Shown in pieces: positions 1 to 7,422 of a stretch of 57,121 bases of DNA. The DNA is from an uncultured Prevotella sp. (GTDB taxonomy: Bacteria > Bacteroidota > Bacteroidia > Bacteroidales > Bacteroidaceae). Positions within the stretch are counted from its first letter, which is position 1. Each line of letters begins with the position of its first letter. The notes under the pieces were generated by a model, which saw only the letters and a program-made list of their open reading frames with translations, made no database searches and had not been told where the DNA came from. The position numbers and the translations under genes were made by a program. The stretch covers positions 1 through 57,121 of the forward strand of contig CAKOVA010000005.1 in the NCBI GenBank assembly GCA_934120735.1, written 5' to 3'.

Positions 1-72
1 TCCGTAGCTCAGTTGGATTAGAGCAACAGCCTTCTAAGCTGTGGGTCTTGGGTTCGAACCCCAACGGAATCA
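1..72 (+). tRNA. tRNA-Arg(UCU), first 3 bases outside the window
   Basis: The cloverleaf is visible: D arm around 10-24, anticodon stem acagc/gctgt with loop cttctaa (anticodon TCT), T arm ttggg-ttcgaac-cccaa at 48-64, acceptor 3' strand cggaatc at 65-71 and discriminator A72. The matching 5' strand would be gattccg; only tccg is inside the window, so three bases lie upstream. The gene decodes AGA. Its 3' part is the prophage attachment site and the integrated phage leaves this copy intact. Confidence 0.93.
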
Positions 73-73
73 C
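28..73 (+). other. attL, left copy of the 46-bp attachment core
   Basis: Bases 28-73 run from the anticodon stem to one base past the tRNA end and are identical to 43818-43863. Identity stops at base 27/43817 on the left and 74/43864 on the right. The integrase gene lies 155 bp inside this end, the usual position for a tRNA-targeting tyrosine integrase. Confidence 0.93.
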
Positions 74-227
74 TCATCGAAAAGTCCCTATATTATTGGG
101 TTTTAGGTACTTTTCGCTTTTCCGCTTTACAGCCGTTAAGCTACTCGGGAATAAAAAAAACGCTTATTTTGTCCAAATTTGGACGGTGGAGCAAGTTTTT
201 TCTATTCGTTTTTAATAAGAAAGCATA

Positions 228-1445
228 ATGGCAACAATAAAACTCGCAGTGCTAAAGCACACAAAGGCAAAAAATGGCTCATATAAAATTCGTATTTCCG
301 TTGGTCATAGATCCGAAACACATTACATCGTCACACCTTATTCTGTTAACACATTTTCAGAGTTCGATAACGGTATCGTGGTAAGAATTCCGAACGCACA
401 CGAAATAAATATTAAACTCCGCAACCTCCTTAATGACTATGAAGAAAGACTGCAGCGTATCGACTCTCCAGATGACTACACTTGCAAGGAGCTTCGTGAC
501 CTTCTAAAATCAATGCGTTCGCACTCTTCTAAAGTGACTTTCAAACAAGTTTCTGAACATTATCAGAAAGAACTAACAGAGGATGGTCGTAGCTCCTATG
601 CTGGCATGCTCAAAAACTCGTTAAGGCTCTTCTTAGATTTTACGCACGGTGACGTATTTCTTTCAGAGGTTAGTACTATTACCATATCAGAATTTGAACG
701 CTGGCTAAAACGAAAAGGACTATCGCAAACATATATCAGTATGACCATTTCTATGACACGCACAATCATAAATCGTGCCATTAGAATGCAACTCGTTACC
801 TATGACGTACATCCATTTACATACTGGAAGCGACCAGCAGATACAGAACGGGAAATTGATATATCAGTAGAGTCTGTACGAGCCATTAGAGATGCACACC
901 CTCGACTGAAAAAACAAAGGATTGCACGAGATATTTTTATGCTATCCTATTATCTCGGTGGTATGAACCTTATTGACCTCCTTGATATTGATTTTAGAGG
1001 TGTTTCAGTCTTAGAGTACACTCGGCATAAGTCTCGTAATATGAAGCTATCAGATAAACGCATTTCCTTCACCCTTCAACCTGAAGCAAAAGAGCTTATA
1101 AATAAATGGATGAACCGTAATACAGGCAGGCTCGACTTCGGTTATAAATTCTCTTATAAAAATTTTCTTGCTTATGTCACACGCTCTATAAAGAGCCTTG
1201 CCAAAGACCTCAACCTGCCTGACTATAATAAAGTATGCTATTATTCTGCACGAAAATCATTCGTACAACATGGCTTCGACCTTGGCATCAGTCTTGAAGT
1301 GTTAGAGTACTGCATCGGACAGTCAGTAAAGAGCAATCGCCCTATTTTCAACTATCTGAAGATAATGAGAAAGCATGCAGACGTAGCTTTCCGTATAATA
1401 CTCGATAATCTTTCAGGCATACAAGTTACCACAGAAAAGGATTGA
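228..1445 (+). CDS. int: Phage tyrosine recombinase (integrase)
   Basis: This 405-aa protein catalyses site-specific recombination between phage attP and the tRNA-Arg gene. The N-terminal arm-binding part and the SAM-like core-binding domain (about 100-200) precede a catalytic domain at about 210-390. Visible motifs are YYSARKSF (338-345, with the box II Arg at 342) and a C-terminal NRPIFNYLKI with the likely nucleophile Tyr376. The place where most Bacteroidetes integrases carry the first catalytic Arg (as in LRGM) reads YLGGM (242-246), so that Arg appears replaced by Gly, and the usual RH pair of box II is RK. The rest is family-like, so I read it as an active-site variant rather than a broken gene. 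It lies next to attL and faces the leftward lysis genes convergently. Confidence 0.93.
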   Translation: MATIKLAVLKHTKAKNGSYKIRISVGHRSETHYIVTPYSVNTFSEFDNGIVVRIPNAHEINIKLRNLLNDYEERLQRIDSPDDYTCKELRDLLKSMRSHSSKVTFKQVSEHYQKELTEDGRSSYAGMLKNSLRLFLDFTHGDVFLSEVSTITISEFERWLKRKGLSQTYISMTISMTRTIINRAIRMQLVTYDVHPFTYWKRPADTEREIDISVESVRAIRDAHPRLKKQRIARDIFMLSYYLGGMNLIDLLDIDFRGVSVLEYTRHKSRNMKLSDKRISFTLQPEAKELINKWMNRNTGRLDFGYKFSYKNFLAYVTRSIKSLAKDLNLPDYNKVCYYSARKSFVQHGFDLGISLEVLEYCIGQSVKSNRPIFNYLKIMRKHADVAFRIILDNLSGIQVTTEKD

Positions 1446-1477
1446 ACGTCGTATGCACAGAAACTGATTAAAATAAG

Positions 1478-1539
1478 ATAGCGAGAAAACATAACTACTA
1501 TTATTTGAAGATAAATACAAGTTACTGTCATCTCGCTAT
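1478..1539. terminator. Inverted repeat between convergent int and lysis genes
   Basis: atagcgaga at 1478-1486 is the perfect reverse complement of tctcgctat at 1531-1539, with a 44-base AT-rich loop. It sits between the stop of int and the stop of the leftward spanin gene, where a bidirectional terminator is expected. The loop is long and there is no clean T tract, so an accessory integrase or excision site is the alternative. Confidence 0.4.
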
Positions 1540-1626
1540 TATTTGTTATTCTCTTTGATTTGCTCGCACACCCATGCGGAAATATTCGCAGGGTTTACCT
1601 GCTGTAACAACTTTTCTGTTTCTGCA

Positions 1627-2067
1627 TCAAACAAATATCTTATACGCTATCTTTGTCACTTTCAAAATGACTAAGATAACCAGCACAGCTGCCACCCCCA
1701 TTGCCCAGCCGCCAGCATCCATCTTCCACTGTTCCCACTTGGTTAGCGGTTTTTCCACAGGGTAAGGTACACGAATGCTATCACACTGCATAACAGTGTC
1801 CGCCTTGATATGGTAAACGTTTCTGAACCGCTCACGCCAATGCGTCTTTGTCAGAAACACACTATCACCTTTTGCAGCGGTAAACACGCTGTCACGACAG
1901 TACACGCTGTCCCACCGTTGCACCGTGTCCACCCTCGTTTTGTATAATGTATGATACTCTGGCACAGGCACAAATTTAACGGTCTTGCAGCCAGTCAGCG
2001 AAAGCAGCGTTAAAACCATTCCAAGTAGATAAATATTCTTTCCTCTCATATTGTCTGTTTTTATCAT
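1627..2067 (-). CDS. Lipoprotein with C-terminal membrane segment, candidate unimolecular spanin
   Basis: The 146-aa protein has an N-terminal lipoprotein signal ending in lipobox LTGC (Cys27 counted from the first Met; the start at 2049, MRGKNIYLLG, gives a more normal signal peptide). A charged, Val/Asp/Thr-rich periplasmic stretch follows, with recurring D-x-V motifs (RVDTVQR, WDSVYC, RDSVF, GDSVFL). A single hydrophobic helix lies at about 119-140 near the C-terminus. An outer-membrane lipid anchor plus an inner-membrane C-terminal helix in one polypeptide is the topology of unimolecular spanins such as T1 gp11, which disrupt the outer membrane at the last step of lysis. Similar proteins are common in Bacteroides prophages. 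The spanin role is inferred from topology and from its place at the end of the lysis region. Confidence 0.6.
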   Translation of the reverse strand: MIKTDNMRGKNIYLLGMVLTLLSLTGCKTVKFVPVPEYHTLYKTRVDTVQRWDSVYCRDSVFTAAKGDSVFLTKTHWRERFRNVYHIKADTVMQCDSIRVPYPVEKPLTKWEQWKMDAGGWAMGVAAVLVILVILKVTKIAYKIFV

Positions 2068-2073
2068 TTACGC

Positions 2074-2109
2074 AAAAGCGGCAATCTCAACAAATGTGGG
2101 ACTGCCGCT
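2074..2109 (-). terminator. Rho-independent terminator after the toxin-antitoxin pair
   Basis: On the minus strand a stem AGCGGCA/TGCCGCT (2077-2083 with 2103-2109), extended by an inner TCTCA/TGGGA-type stem, is followed by TTTT (2074-2077). It lies 35 bases after the antitoxin stop and just before the spanin gene. It makes the TA pair a separate transcription unit within the lysis region. Confidence 0.6.
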
Positions 2110-2143
2110 GACTTGGAAAACTAACCTGACCGAGTTTGTTCGA

Positions 2144-3127
2144 TTAAACCTCTTTTAAAGAAAACGCATAGTCAAAACTGATAATGTCGTGACAATCTAC
2201 ATTTTCTTTCCAAGCGTCTTCGTTATGGCTTCTATTTGATATTTTTGAGGATGTGTCATTATAGAATATCGTGCACACATGTTCCAGCACGCTCATTTGC
2301 TCCGGAGTAAACACTGATGCGTCAAAAGATATTTTAGACACCAATTTCTGTCCTGAATTTCCATTTCCAAAATCAACGATGACTTGGTCAATATCTTCAA
2401 TCAGTCCGTAAATAGAATCCCAATACTCTGGTACCGGACCAAATTGTATTGCTTTGTACGACAGACCTGTAATAGCTTGGCCGTTCTCTCTGTAAGAAAC
2501 AAAATCGGCAAAGAACAGTAACTTGTTCATCTTGGTAACAAACACTCCATTCATTTTTTCAATAAAATACAGAATGGCGTTTTTTAGTTTGCTTATAGAC
2601 TGGTATGTATAGCCGTTGAATATCCCACGGGGCTTGCCGCCAAAAACCAACCTTTCAAGAAACTTTTGGACTCTGTCTTCGCCGGAAATCCTGTTGACGG
2701 CCTTGTTGTACTCTTCGATAGATAGCTCGCCCTTGGCATCTTCCAAAAACTTCATGAAAACAGATGGCGACTGGATGGCCATCAATGTTCTCCCGTTTGC
2801 GATATTAGGCATGTCTCCGTTCTCGTACAGTCTATAGGTATTTTCTCCGAATCCTAATATGCGAGACATTTTACTTGCTGAAAACCCATAATGGTTTCTT
2901 GTGGCTTTTATTTCATCTGGGAATGGAATTCCGTATTTAATGCGGTATTGATTATGTATTTGCATCAAATTAACATAGTCTATCTTTGTCGTGGTGAAAA
3001 ACTCTCCTGTATCAGAACACTTATAATAACGGTGGACATAATTAAAGCGTTCCTTTCTGAATGTGGCTTCACGGTTCTCATAACATAGAACTGCCTTACC
3101 ACCGGTAAATGGACTCTTCATAATCAT
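2144..3127 (-). CDS. Antitoxin with HTH and Panacea (SocA-like, DUF4065) domain
   Basis: This 327-aa protein has three visible parts. The N-terminus is Cys-containing (YYKCSDTGEFF, about 34-44) and recalls the zinc module of MqsA-type antitoxins. An HTH follows (about 72-110, GFSASKMSRILGFGENTYRLYENG). The C-terminal Panacea/DUF4065 domain (about 175-310) contains KMNKLLFFADF and GLSYKAIQFGPVPE, typical of this family. Panacea domains are known to neutralise many unrelated toxins, and the HTH should let the protein repress its own operon. Its start overlaps the stop of the upstream toxin gene by ATGA, the usual translational coupling of TA pairs. Family membership is clear; the neutralising role is inferred from the pairing. 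Confidence 0.8.
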   Translation of the reverse strand: MIMKSPFTGGKAVLCYENREATFRKERFNYVHRYYKCSDTGEFFTTTKIDYVNLMQIHNQYRIKYGIPFPDEIKATRNHYGFSASKMSRILGFGENTYRLYENGDMPNIANGRTLMAIQSPSVFMKFLEDAKGELSIEEYNKAVNRISGEDRVQKFLERLVFGGKPRGIFNGYTYQSISKLKNAILYFIEKMNGVFVTKMNKLLFFADFVSYRENGQAITGLSYKAIQFGPVPEYWDSIYGLIEDIDQVIVDFGNGNSGQKLVSKISFDASVFTPEQMSVLEHVCTIFYNDTSSKISNRSHNEDAWKENVDCHDIISFDYAFSLKEV

Positions 3128-3471
3128 TTGAATTTATAGTCAAGTTTATGCTCTGCCGTGTGAAATGAAATACAAATAGTGGAGGAACCCTCGATGCCCA
3201 TTGATATTTTGATATATACATCATGCCCTTTGACATCACGTCCAAAAACCCACATATCCCCCATACGGTTCAAGGTGTCTGTGACGGGACCTTCCACATA
3301 GTCCTCAGAACGCAAATCCTTGATAATGTCCTCCCGATACTTTGGGGTTATTTCCAGCTCCAACAGAGTTTGCATATTCTTTCCACGGTCATCACGGAAA
3401 ACAATTCCGAACACTGAAAGTTTGACATGGAAATTGTGTAAAAAACGCTCCACGTCCTGCTTAGTCGCCAT
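3124..3471 (-). CDS. MqsR-like toxin
   Basis: This 115-aa protein lies directly upstream of a Panacea antitoxin with a 4-base overlap. The pattern FGIVFRDDRGKNMQTLLELEI, a middle DTLNRMGDMWVFGRDVKG and the strand DVYIKISM resemble MqsR, an RNase of the RelE fold that cleaves mRNA in the cytoplasm (E. coli MqsR has GQVYLKITV at the equivalent place and is 98 aa). The similarity is from pattern memory and moderate, so another small RelE-like toxin is possible. The ATG lies only 10 bases from the -10-like TAACTTTG, which makes the message almost leaderless. In a lysogen the pair could act in addiction or phage defence; that is inference. Confidence 0.6.
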   Translation of the reverse strand: MATKQDVERFLHNFHVKLSVFGIVFRDDRGKNMQTLLELEITPKYREDIIKDLRSEDYVEGPVTDTLNRMGDMWVFGRDVKGHDVYIKISMGIEGSSTICISFHTAEHKLDYKFK

Positions 3472-3481
3472 CTTTTTTGTG

Positions 3482-3544
3482 CAAAGTTAAACGAAATCGT
3501 TGTATAATGCAACTTTTTTAACATAAAATACAACGATATAGTTG
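3482..3544 (-). promoter_or_regulatory. Toxin-antitoxin promoter with palindromic operators
   Basis: Minus strand reads GTTG (3510-3513), 20 bases, TAACTTTG (3482-3489), a good match to the Bacteroidetes TTTG/TAnnTTTG promoter. Two inverted repeats overlap or precede it: GTTG-N7-CAAC at 3499-3513, inside the spacer and -33 element, and CAAC-N6-GTTG at 3531-3544. They are candidate binding sites for the antitoxin HTH. The binding is inferred; the repeats and promoter elements are seen. Confidence 0.6.
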
Positions 3545-3597
3545 TTTTTATACTTTGTATCAATTGCAGTCCCACTATGTCAAAGAACGCCTTTATT

Positions 3598-3686
3598 ACT
3601 TTTAGTTTACAAGTTCATAGTTCACGAGCCGATAGCCTTGCTAACTATAAAGTTCAAATCTCAAAGTTCAGTGTTCAAAGTCCGTA
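3598..3686. repeat. Degenerate intergenic repeat, copy 1
   Basis: The 200-base space between endolysin and toxin holds no gene. Next to the endolysin it contains a string of GTTCA/AAGTTCA units (aagttcatagttcacgag, gctaactataaagttcaa, tcaaagttcagtgttcaaag). The same pattern recurs at 4378-4455 and partly at 7281-7370, so it looks like a dispersed AT-rich repeat at module borders. Confidence 0.5.
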
Positions 3687-4133
3687 CCTTTCTGCTTCCC
3701 ACCGTCTTCTTTTCACCAGCCCGTCCAGTTTTTTCCCTCCGCTGTACACCCACTTCATGAACTCTCGTTGTATCTCTTCCGTGGGCGCATCGTGCATGAT
3801 TTTCTTCAATAGCGTAGAGCGTTTCAGATTTCCAACCCCTACATTGTAGGTAAATGACACCAACGCATCAAACTGACCTTGCGTTTTTACCTTTGGTATG
3901 CCGTTTATAAATCTCTCCACAAAGAAAAGGTCACGCTTGAGCAGTTCTTCCGCCTTTTCCTCGTTAATGCGCATTCCTGCACGCACATCGCCAGCACTGT
4001 GTCCGTAGCCAATGGTATACCACCGCTCGGCTTTCGTGGGCTTGTACGCTACCAAGCGAAGTCCCTCAAACTCTTTTAACTTCTGAATTAACAGATTACT
4101 TGCTCTGAGTTTCATCTTCATCAAAGTTATCAC
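3675..4133 (-). CDS. Endolysin, T4-type lysozyme (glycoside hydrolase family 24)
   Basis: The 152-aa enzyme should cleave the glycan strands of peptidoglycan at lysis. The N-terminal catalytic signature is present: LKEFEGLRLVAYKP with the likely catalytic Glu, followed by WYTIGYGHSAGDV, which supplies the Thr/Asp region of the family. FDALVSFTYNVGVG and the C-terminal RRRWEAERYGL are also typical of GH24. There is no signal peptide, so export would depend on the adjacent holin. It overlaps the holin gene; Met7 (start 4115) gives a shorter overlap than the first Met and is an equally good start. The gene is followed by the TA module rather than directly by the spanin. Confidence 0.9.
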   Translation of the reverse strand: MITLMKMKLRASNLLIQKLKEFEGLRLVAYKPTKAERWYTIGYGHSAGDVRAGMRINEEKAEELLKRDLFFVERFINGIPKVKTQGQFDALVSFTYNVGVGNLKRSTLLKKIMHDAPTEEIQREFMKWVYSGGKKLDGLVKRRRWEAERYGL

Positions 4134-4362
4134 GCAGACGTTTGTCTACATAGTTTTTCACCTCTCCCCACTTACTCTGCACGTAAATGCCGACGCCAAA
4201 GATAGAACCAGCGTACACGAGCGTTTGACTCACATACCACAGTACGCTATCTTTCAAGTCGCCGCCATTCAAGAAGAAGCTCAAGAAAGCCATTGCTACA
4301 CCACTTGTTAGCAAGGCTATCGCCGAGCCGTATTGTATCCATTCTTTCGTATTTCTTTGCAT
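4096..4362 (-). CDS. Holin-like small membrane protein
   Basis: The 88-aa protein has two hydrophobic segments (about 12-31 and 40-61) separated by a short polar turn (NGGDLKDS), then a charged C-terminal tail (KNYVDKRLRDNFDEDETQSK). This is the class II holin layout, which forms inner-membrane holes that release the endolysin. The gene is immediately upstream of and overlapping the endolysin. No family was recognised by sequence; the call rests on size, topology and position. Confidence 0.75.
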   Translation of the reverse strand: MQRNTKEWIQYGSAIALLTSGVAMAFLSFFLNGGDLKDSVLWYVSQTLVYAGSIFGVGIYVQSKWGEVKNYVDKRLRDNFDEDETQSK

Positions 4363-4377
4363 ATATTTTTTAGTCTT

Positions 4378-4455
4378 TCAGTTGACGAGTTAATAGTTCA
4401 CGAGTTCAAAGCATCGCTAACCATAAAGCTCAAAGTTCAAAGTTGAATGTTCAAA
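4378..4455. repeat. Degenerate intergenic repeat, copy 2
   Basis: The spacer upstream of the holin contains gttgacgagttaatagttc, acgagttcaaagc, gctaaccataaagctcaaag and ttcaaagttgaatgttc. It shares the order gttcacgag / gctaac.ataaag / ttcaaagtt with the copy at 3598-3686. No gene is visible in it. Confidence 0.5.
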
Positions 4456-5040
4456 CTTTCTCCACGTAGTTTCCAACGATATCTTTCAGATTCCAGTAGC
4501 ACGCTGCAAGTGAGCGAATGCATTTGTACACTGCACCATCTTGCTTGTAGAACTTACCCTGCTCAAGCTCCATGTTCAGCCTGAATGCAATCGGGTTTTC
4601 TCTTGTCCCCAAGGTCCCATCGACGGTCGTATCGACTATCCCAACATAAAGGGCTGCAGTGTCTACAGATGGCGGATATTGCGCCTGCACCGTGTCTGTC
4701 TTACCTTGATGAGCTTGTCGTCGTAGTACACCCTCGCATCGGCCTTAAGCTCCTTACCGATATAGCTATGCCACGTTGGGAATAGCTCCTTGTACAATAA
4801 CGCCTTGTTATCGGGCATGGCCATTACAAACTGCTCTGCCGTGATGGCCTTCATCTTGTCAAGCACCACGCTTGGATCTGGCTCCGTCTGTGGCTGTGGT
4901 TCTACAGGTGGTGGCGTGTATTCTTCCCATCCCGCAGCGATGAGTTGGTCGTGCGTGGGGTTAATCACTTGGCGGTCGCCAATAACGAGGACGCCACTGA
5001 ATATCACTCTCTGGTCGTTGATTATCTTACTGTATTGCAT
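4451..5040 (-). pseudogene. Tail/fibre-associated protein split by a one-base frameshift
   Basis: Two overlapping frames make up one gene. Frame A (5040 to 4663) gives 125 aa starting MQYSKIINDQRVIFSG and containing ITAEQFVMAMP and VYYDDKLIKVRQ, then turns into a basic, unnatural tail (TRCRRNIRHL). Frame B continues the expected protein with DTVQAQYPPSVDTAALYVG and ends GNYVEKV at 4451. The switch is near 4696, where a -1 step, or restoring one G, joins KVRQ to DTVQ and gives a protein of about 196 aa. Bacteroides/Prevotella phages carry continuous proteins of this type, whose second half resembles small carbohydrate-binding modules. The cause may be a mutation, a programmed frameshift or a sequencing error. 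It lies downstream of the LRR-like protein in the fibre/adhesin block. Confidence 0.7.
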
Positions 5041-5059
5041 GTTACTTTATTTTTATTTA

Positions 5060-5989
5060 TTAATCCAGTCTTCCATATTCCTCTATATTGATTTTTGTCT
5101 TTAAATAGTCAAGCTTTGGATACTCACTGACAGGATGTATCTTATCTCTCACTACGGTATATGTAGTTATAGAATCCTTATACCATTGAACAAGCTCGTC
5201 AGGAACATAGATGTCTAAAACTTGTGTTAAATCCCACTTTCCTTTTCCAAGCGATAGCGACTTGTTGAAAATGACCAACGTACGAGGGTATCTACTTGAA
5301 GAAGGGTCACTGTCGGCATATATAATTTGGTAATTCCAATTTTCGACAAATAAATCCTCCATAGTAGGCGGAATGACTAATGTATCTATATTTGGTTTCA
5401 ACACAAATCCTTCTACTAATTTAATTCCACGTGGAATAACGACATACGCATCTAACTTGTACGGCATATACATAAACCTTCCCTTACCCATAATGTACCC
5501 TTCCTCTGTTTGCGTGTATATAGGATTACCCTCTTGCAAAATAGGTTCTTTGAGTGTGCCGATGGTTATATAGGGTATATCTATCACCGATTTGGGTATA
5601 ACAACATGGCATTTGTGTTGATATAGGAAATAAGACCATCCTCCAAGCCTCTCCAAGTTCGGAGGGCATACAAATCGTTGGATTTTATATTTATTCCTTA
5701 ATGTCCCATCGAGTTGCTTTACATTAACAAACAGGCTTAAGTCAATAACGTCCAGCTTTAAACTTGTATGAAGATTAACATAATCCTCCGTATTTGTCAC
5801 CGCTGCAGCTTGCTTGAATGTAAATTCTCCAGCACATCCACTCACACCAGTGAGTCCGTACTTCTTATCTGTAATTCCATTTTCACCTCCGAAATTCTCC
5901 ACACAGAATCTCTTCAAATCCTGATTGTCAAAATGTATCGGGGTGTTTTCCCAATTCTGTGCCATAAGGCGTCTTCTTATCTCACTCAT
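5060..5989 (-). CDS. LRR-like (BspA-type) phage surface protein
   Basis: This 309-aa protein has no signal peptide and contains spaced units such as RFVCPPNLERLGG, HVVIPKSVIDIPY, YVVIPRGIKLVEGF and TLVIPPTMEDLF. They follow the hydrophobic-V-I-P-x-x-hydrophobic pattern of BspA-like leucine-rich repeats (LRR_5 type). The C-terminal YVPDELVQWYKDS is also frequent in such proteins. In a phage tail block downstream of two large fibre genes this could be a tip or receptor-binding component contacting the host surface. Role is inferred; the repeat resemblance is moderate. Confidence 0.6.
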   Translation of the reverse strand: MSEIRRRLMAQNWENTPIHFDNQDLKRFCVENFGGENGITDKKYGLTGVSGCAGEFTFKQAAAVTNTEDYVNLHTSLKLDVIDLSLFVNVKQLDGTLRNKYKIQRFVCPPNLERLGGWSYFLYQHKCHVVIPKSVIDIPYITIGTLKEPILQEGNPIYTQTEEGYIMGKGRFMYMPYKLDAYVVIPRGIKLVEGFVLKPNIDTLVIPPTMEDLFVENWNYQIIYADSDPSSSRYPRTLVIFNKSLSLGKGKWDLTQVLDIYVPDELVQWYKDSITTYTVVRDKIHPVSEYPKLDYLKTKINIEEYGRLD

Positions 5990-5999
5990 ATTCTACCTC

Positions 6000-7280
6000 C
6001 TACGCTCTACCCATAACAATTACATGATTAACTATGCTCGCTTGATACGTCTTGCCTGCTTCAGGAACAACAACATACTCATTATACCACTTCAATTCTG
6101 CGGGCAAGTTAAGAGATGTCCCTTTGTCGGCTGGGCAGGTGAACTCAAACAAATATTCCGTCACAAATTCCTCGTCTATGGCTGGTGCGAGAGATAAGTT
6201 CAACTCTGACACCACGCCCCACACCTCCATGATATTCGGCCTGAGCGAGAATGTCGTATCACCCGTGCCGTGAAGTGCCTGACGTGGGATGCCGCTCTCT
6301 CCGTCCTTGACGTTCTCGGCGGCTACCCGTGCCTGCTGTGCAGCTTCGTTGGCATTTGTTTTTGCTTCGTTTACACCGTTTGCTGCGGCAACAGTGCTTT
6401 CCTTGATGCTCTTGAGGTCAGACGTGGCAGCATTGGCTTCTTTTATCTTTGAGTTGATATCCTCCTGCATGGAAGAGAATATTGTACTTCTTTCTTTCTC
6501 TGCCGTTATTCGTTTCCCCTCGGCACTCGCACGATAGCTTTCAGCTTTATTCCGTGCCTCTTCCGCTTCTTTCCGTTGCTGTTCAGCCTTGGTTCGTTCT
6601 ACTTCTGCACTCGCACGATTGCTTTCATCGGTAGTCCTATCCTTATCAGCCCGCTGACGTGTGTCTTCATTATCCTGTCGTTGCTGCTCGGCTTTATTTC
6701 TTGCTTCCTCTGAGGTAATTCTTTCCCGTTCTTTCTCTGCCATGCCACGCACGCTTTCCAGCAATGCCGACACATCGCTAAAGGTGGAGTAATACTCATC
6801 AATCGTACCCTTATATCCGTGTTCCTTTGCCAACTGGTAGGCGTCCACCAGCGCAACAGGGATATTTGCTTTTATTACAGCACCATCAAAGCGTGTGTTA
6901 TCCTTTACCAGCAGCACCACGCCCTCTGCTATCGCCACGTTAAGTCTTTTGCCGTCTGCATAGTTAGGGTTAGGCGTGTTCACTTTTACTTCGGCATGCA
7001 GCTCACCCGGTGGCAAGCCATGGCTGTCCATGAAGCACCGTACCTTGTTGCCGTCTACCGAGCATCGCTCGCACACGCCAGCGGTTCGCCCCACGGTGTA
7101 TCGGCTCGCCATGACGATGAAGTCTATGCTGAAATCCTCATCGCCCAATTGGTACGGTTTGTCACCAGCCAGCAGTTCTACCACCAGCTCGAAGTCTTCC
7201 TTGTAGTTGATTTTTACTAACCCTTTTGCGCTCGAGGTTTTTCCTTCGGCAGCGCAGTTGCATGTTTCGTTTGAGTTCAT
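6000..7280 (-). CDS. Tail fibre / baseplate protein with long coiled coil
   Basis: This 426-aa protein has an N-terminal globular domain (about 1-165) with a Cys-rich start (CNCAAEG) and VCERCSV. A highly charged helical region (about 175-300) follows, made of repeats such as ARNKAEQQRQ, ERTKAEQQRKEAEEA and SAEGKRITAEKERS. A hinge rich in Ala leads to a small C-terminal domain (about 340-426). Short N-terminal domain, trimeric coiled coil and small C-terminal head is the usual layout of tail fibres and upper baseplate proteins. It follows the 1021-aa fibre gene and precedes the LRR-like protein. No enzymatic motif is seen. Confidence 0.7.
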   Translation of the reverse strand: MNSNETCNCAAEGKTSSAKGLVKINYKEDFELVVELLAGDKPYQLGDEDFSIDFIVMASRYTVGRTAGVCERCSVDGNKVRCFMDSHGLPPGELHAEVKVNTPNPNYADGKRLNVAIAEGVVLLVKDNTRFDGAVIKANIPVALVDAYQLAKEHGYKGTIDEYYSTFSDVSALLESVRGMAEKERERITSEEARNKAEQQRQDNEDTRQRADKDRTTDESNRASAEVERTKAEQQRKEAEEARNKAESYRASAEGKRITAEKERSTIFSSMQEDINSKIKEANAATSDLKSIKESTVAAANGVNEAKTNANEAAQQARVAAENVKDGESGIPRQALHGTGDTTFSLRPNIMEVWGVVSELNLSLAPAIDEEFVTEYLFEFTCPADKGTSLNLPAELKWYNEYVVVPEAGKTYQASIVNHVIVMGRA

Positions 7281-7422
7281 ATTCTTGAGTTTATGAGTTT
7301 TTTAGTTCGTTAGTTTTTTAGTTTTTTAGTTCTTTAGTTGACGAGTTGACAAGTTCACCAGTTGATGGTTTTGCTATCTACTCCCCTCCCTTTCGGGGAG
7401 GGGGCAGGGGGAGAGGCTGTTC
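7281..7422. repeat. Degenerate repeat plus GC-rich palindrome
   Basis: The 142-base gap between two fibre genes has two parts. At 7281-7370 there are repeated tttttagtt and agttgacgagttgac units like those near the holin. At 7383-7403 there is a perfect 8-bp palindrome CCCCTCCC-tttcg-GGGAGGGG followed by caggggga. This GC-rich element resembles REP-like repeats scattered between host genes in Bacteroidales, which is unusual inside a phage late operon. No T tract follows it on either strand, so it is not a standard terminator. Confidence 0.6.
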
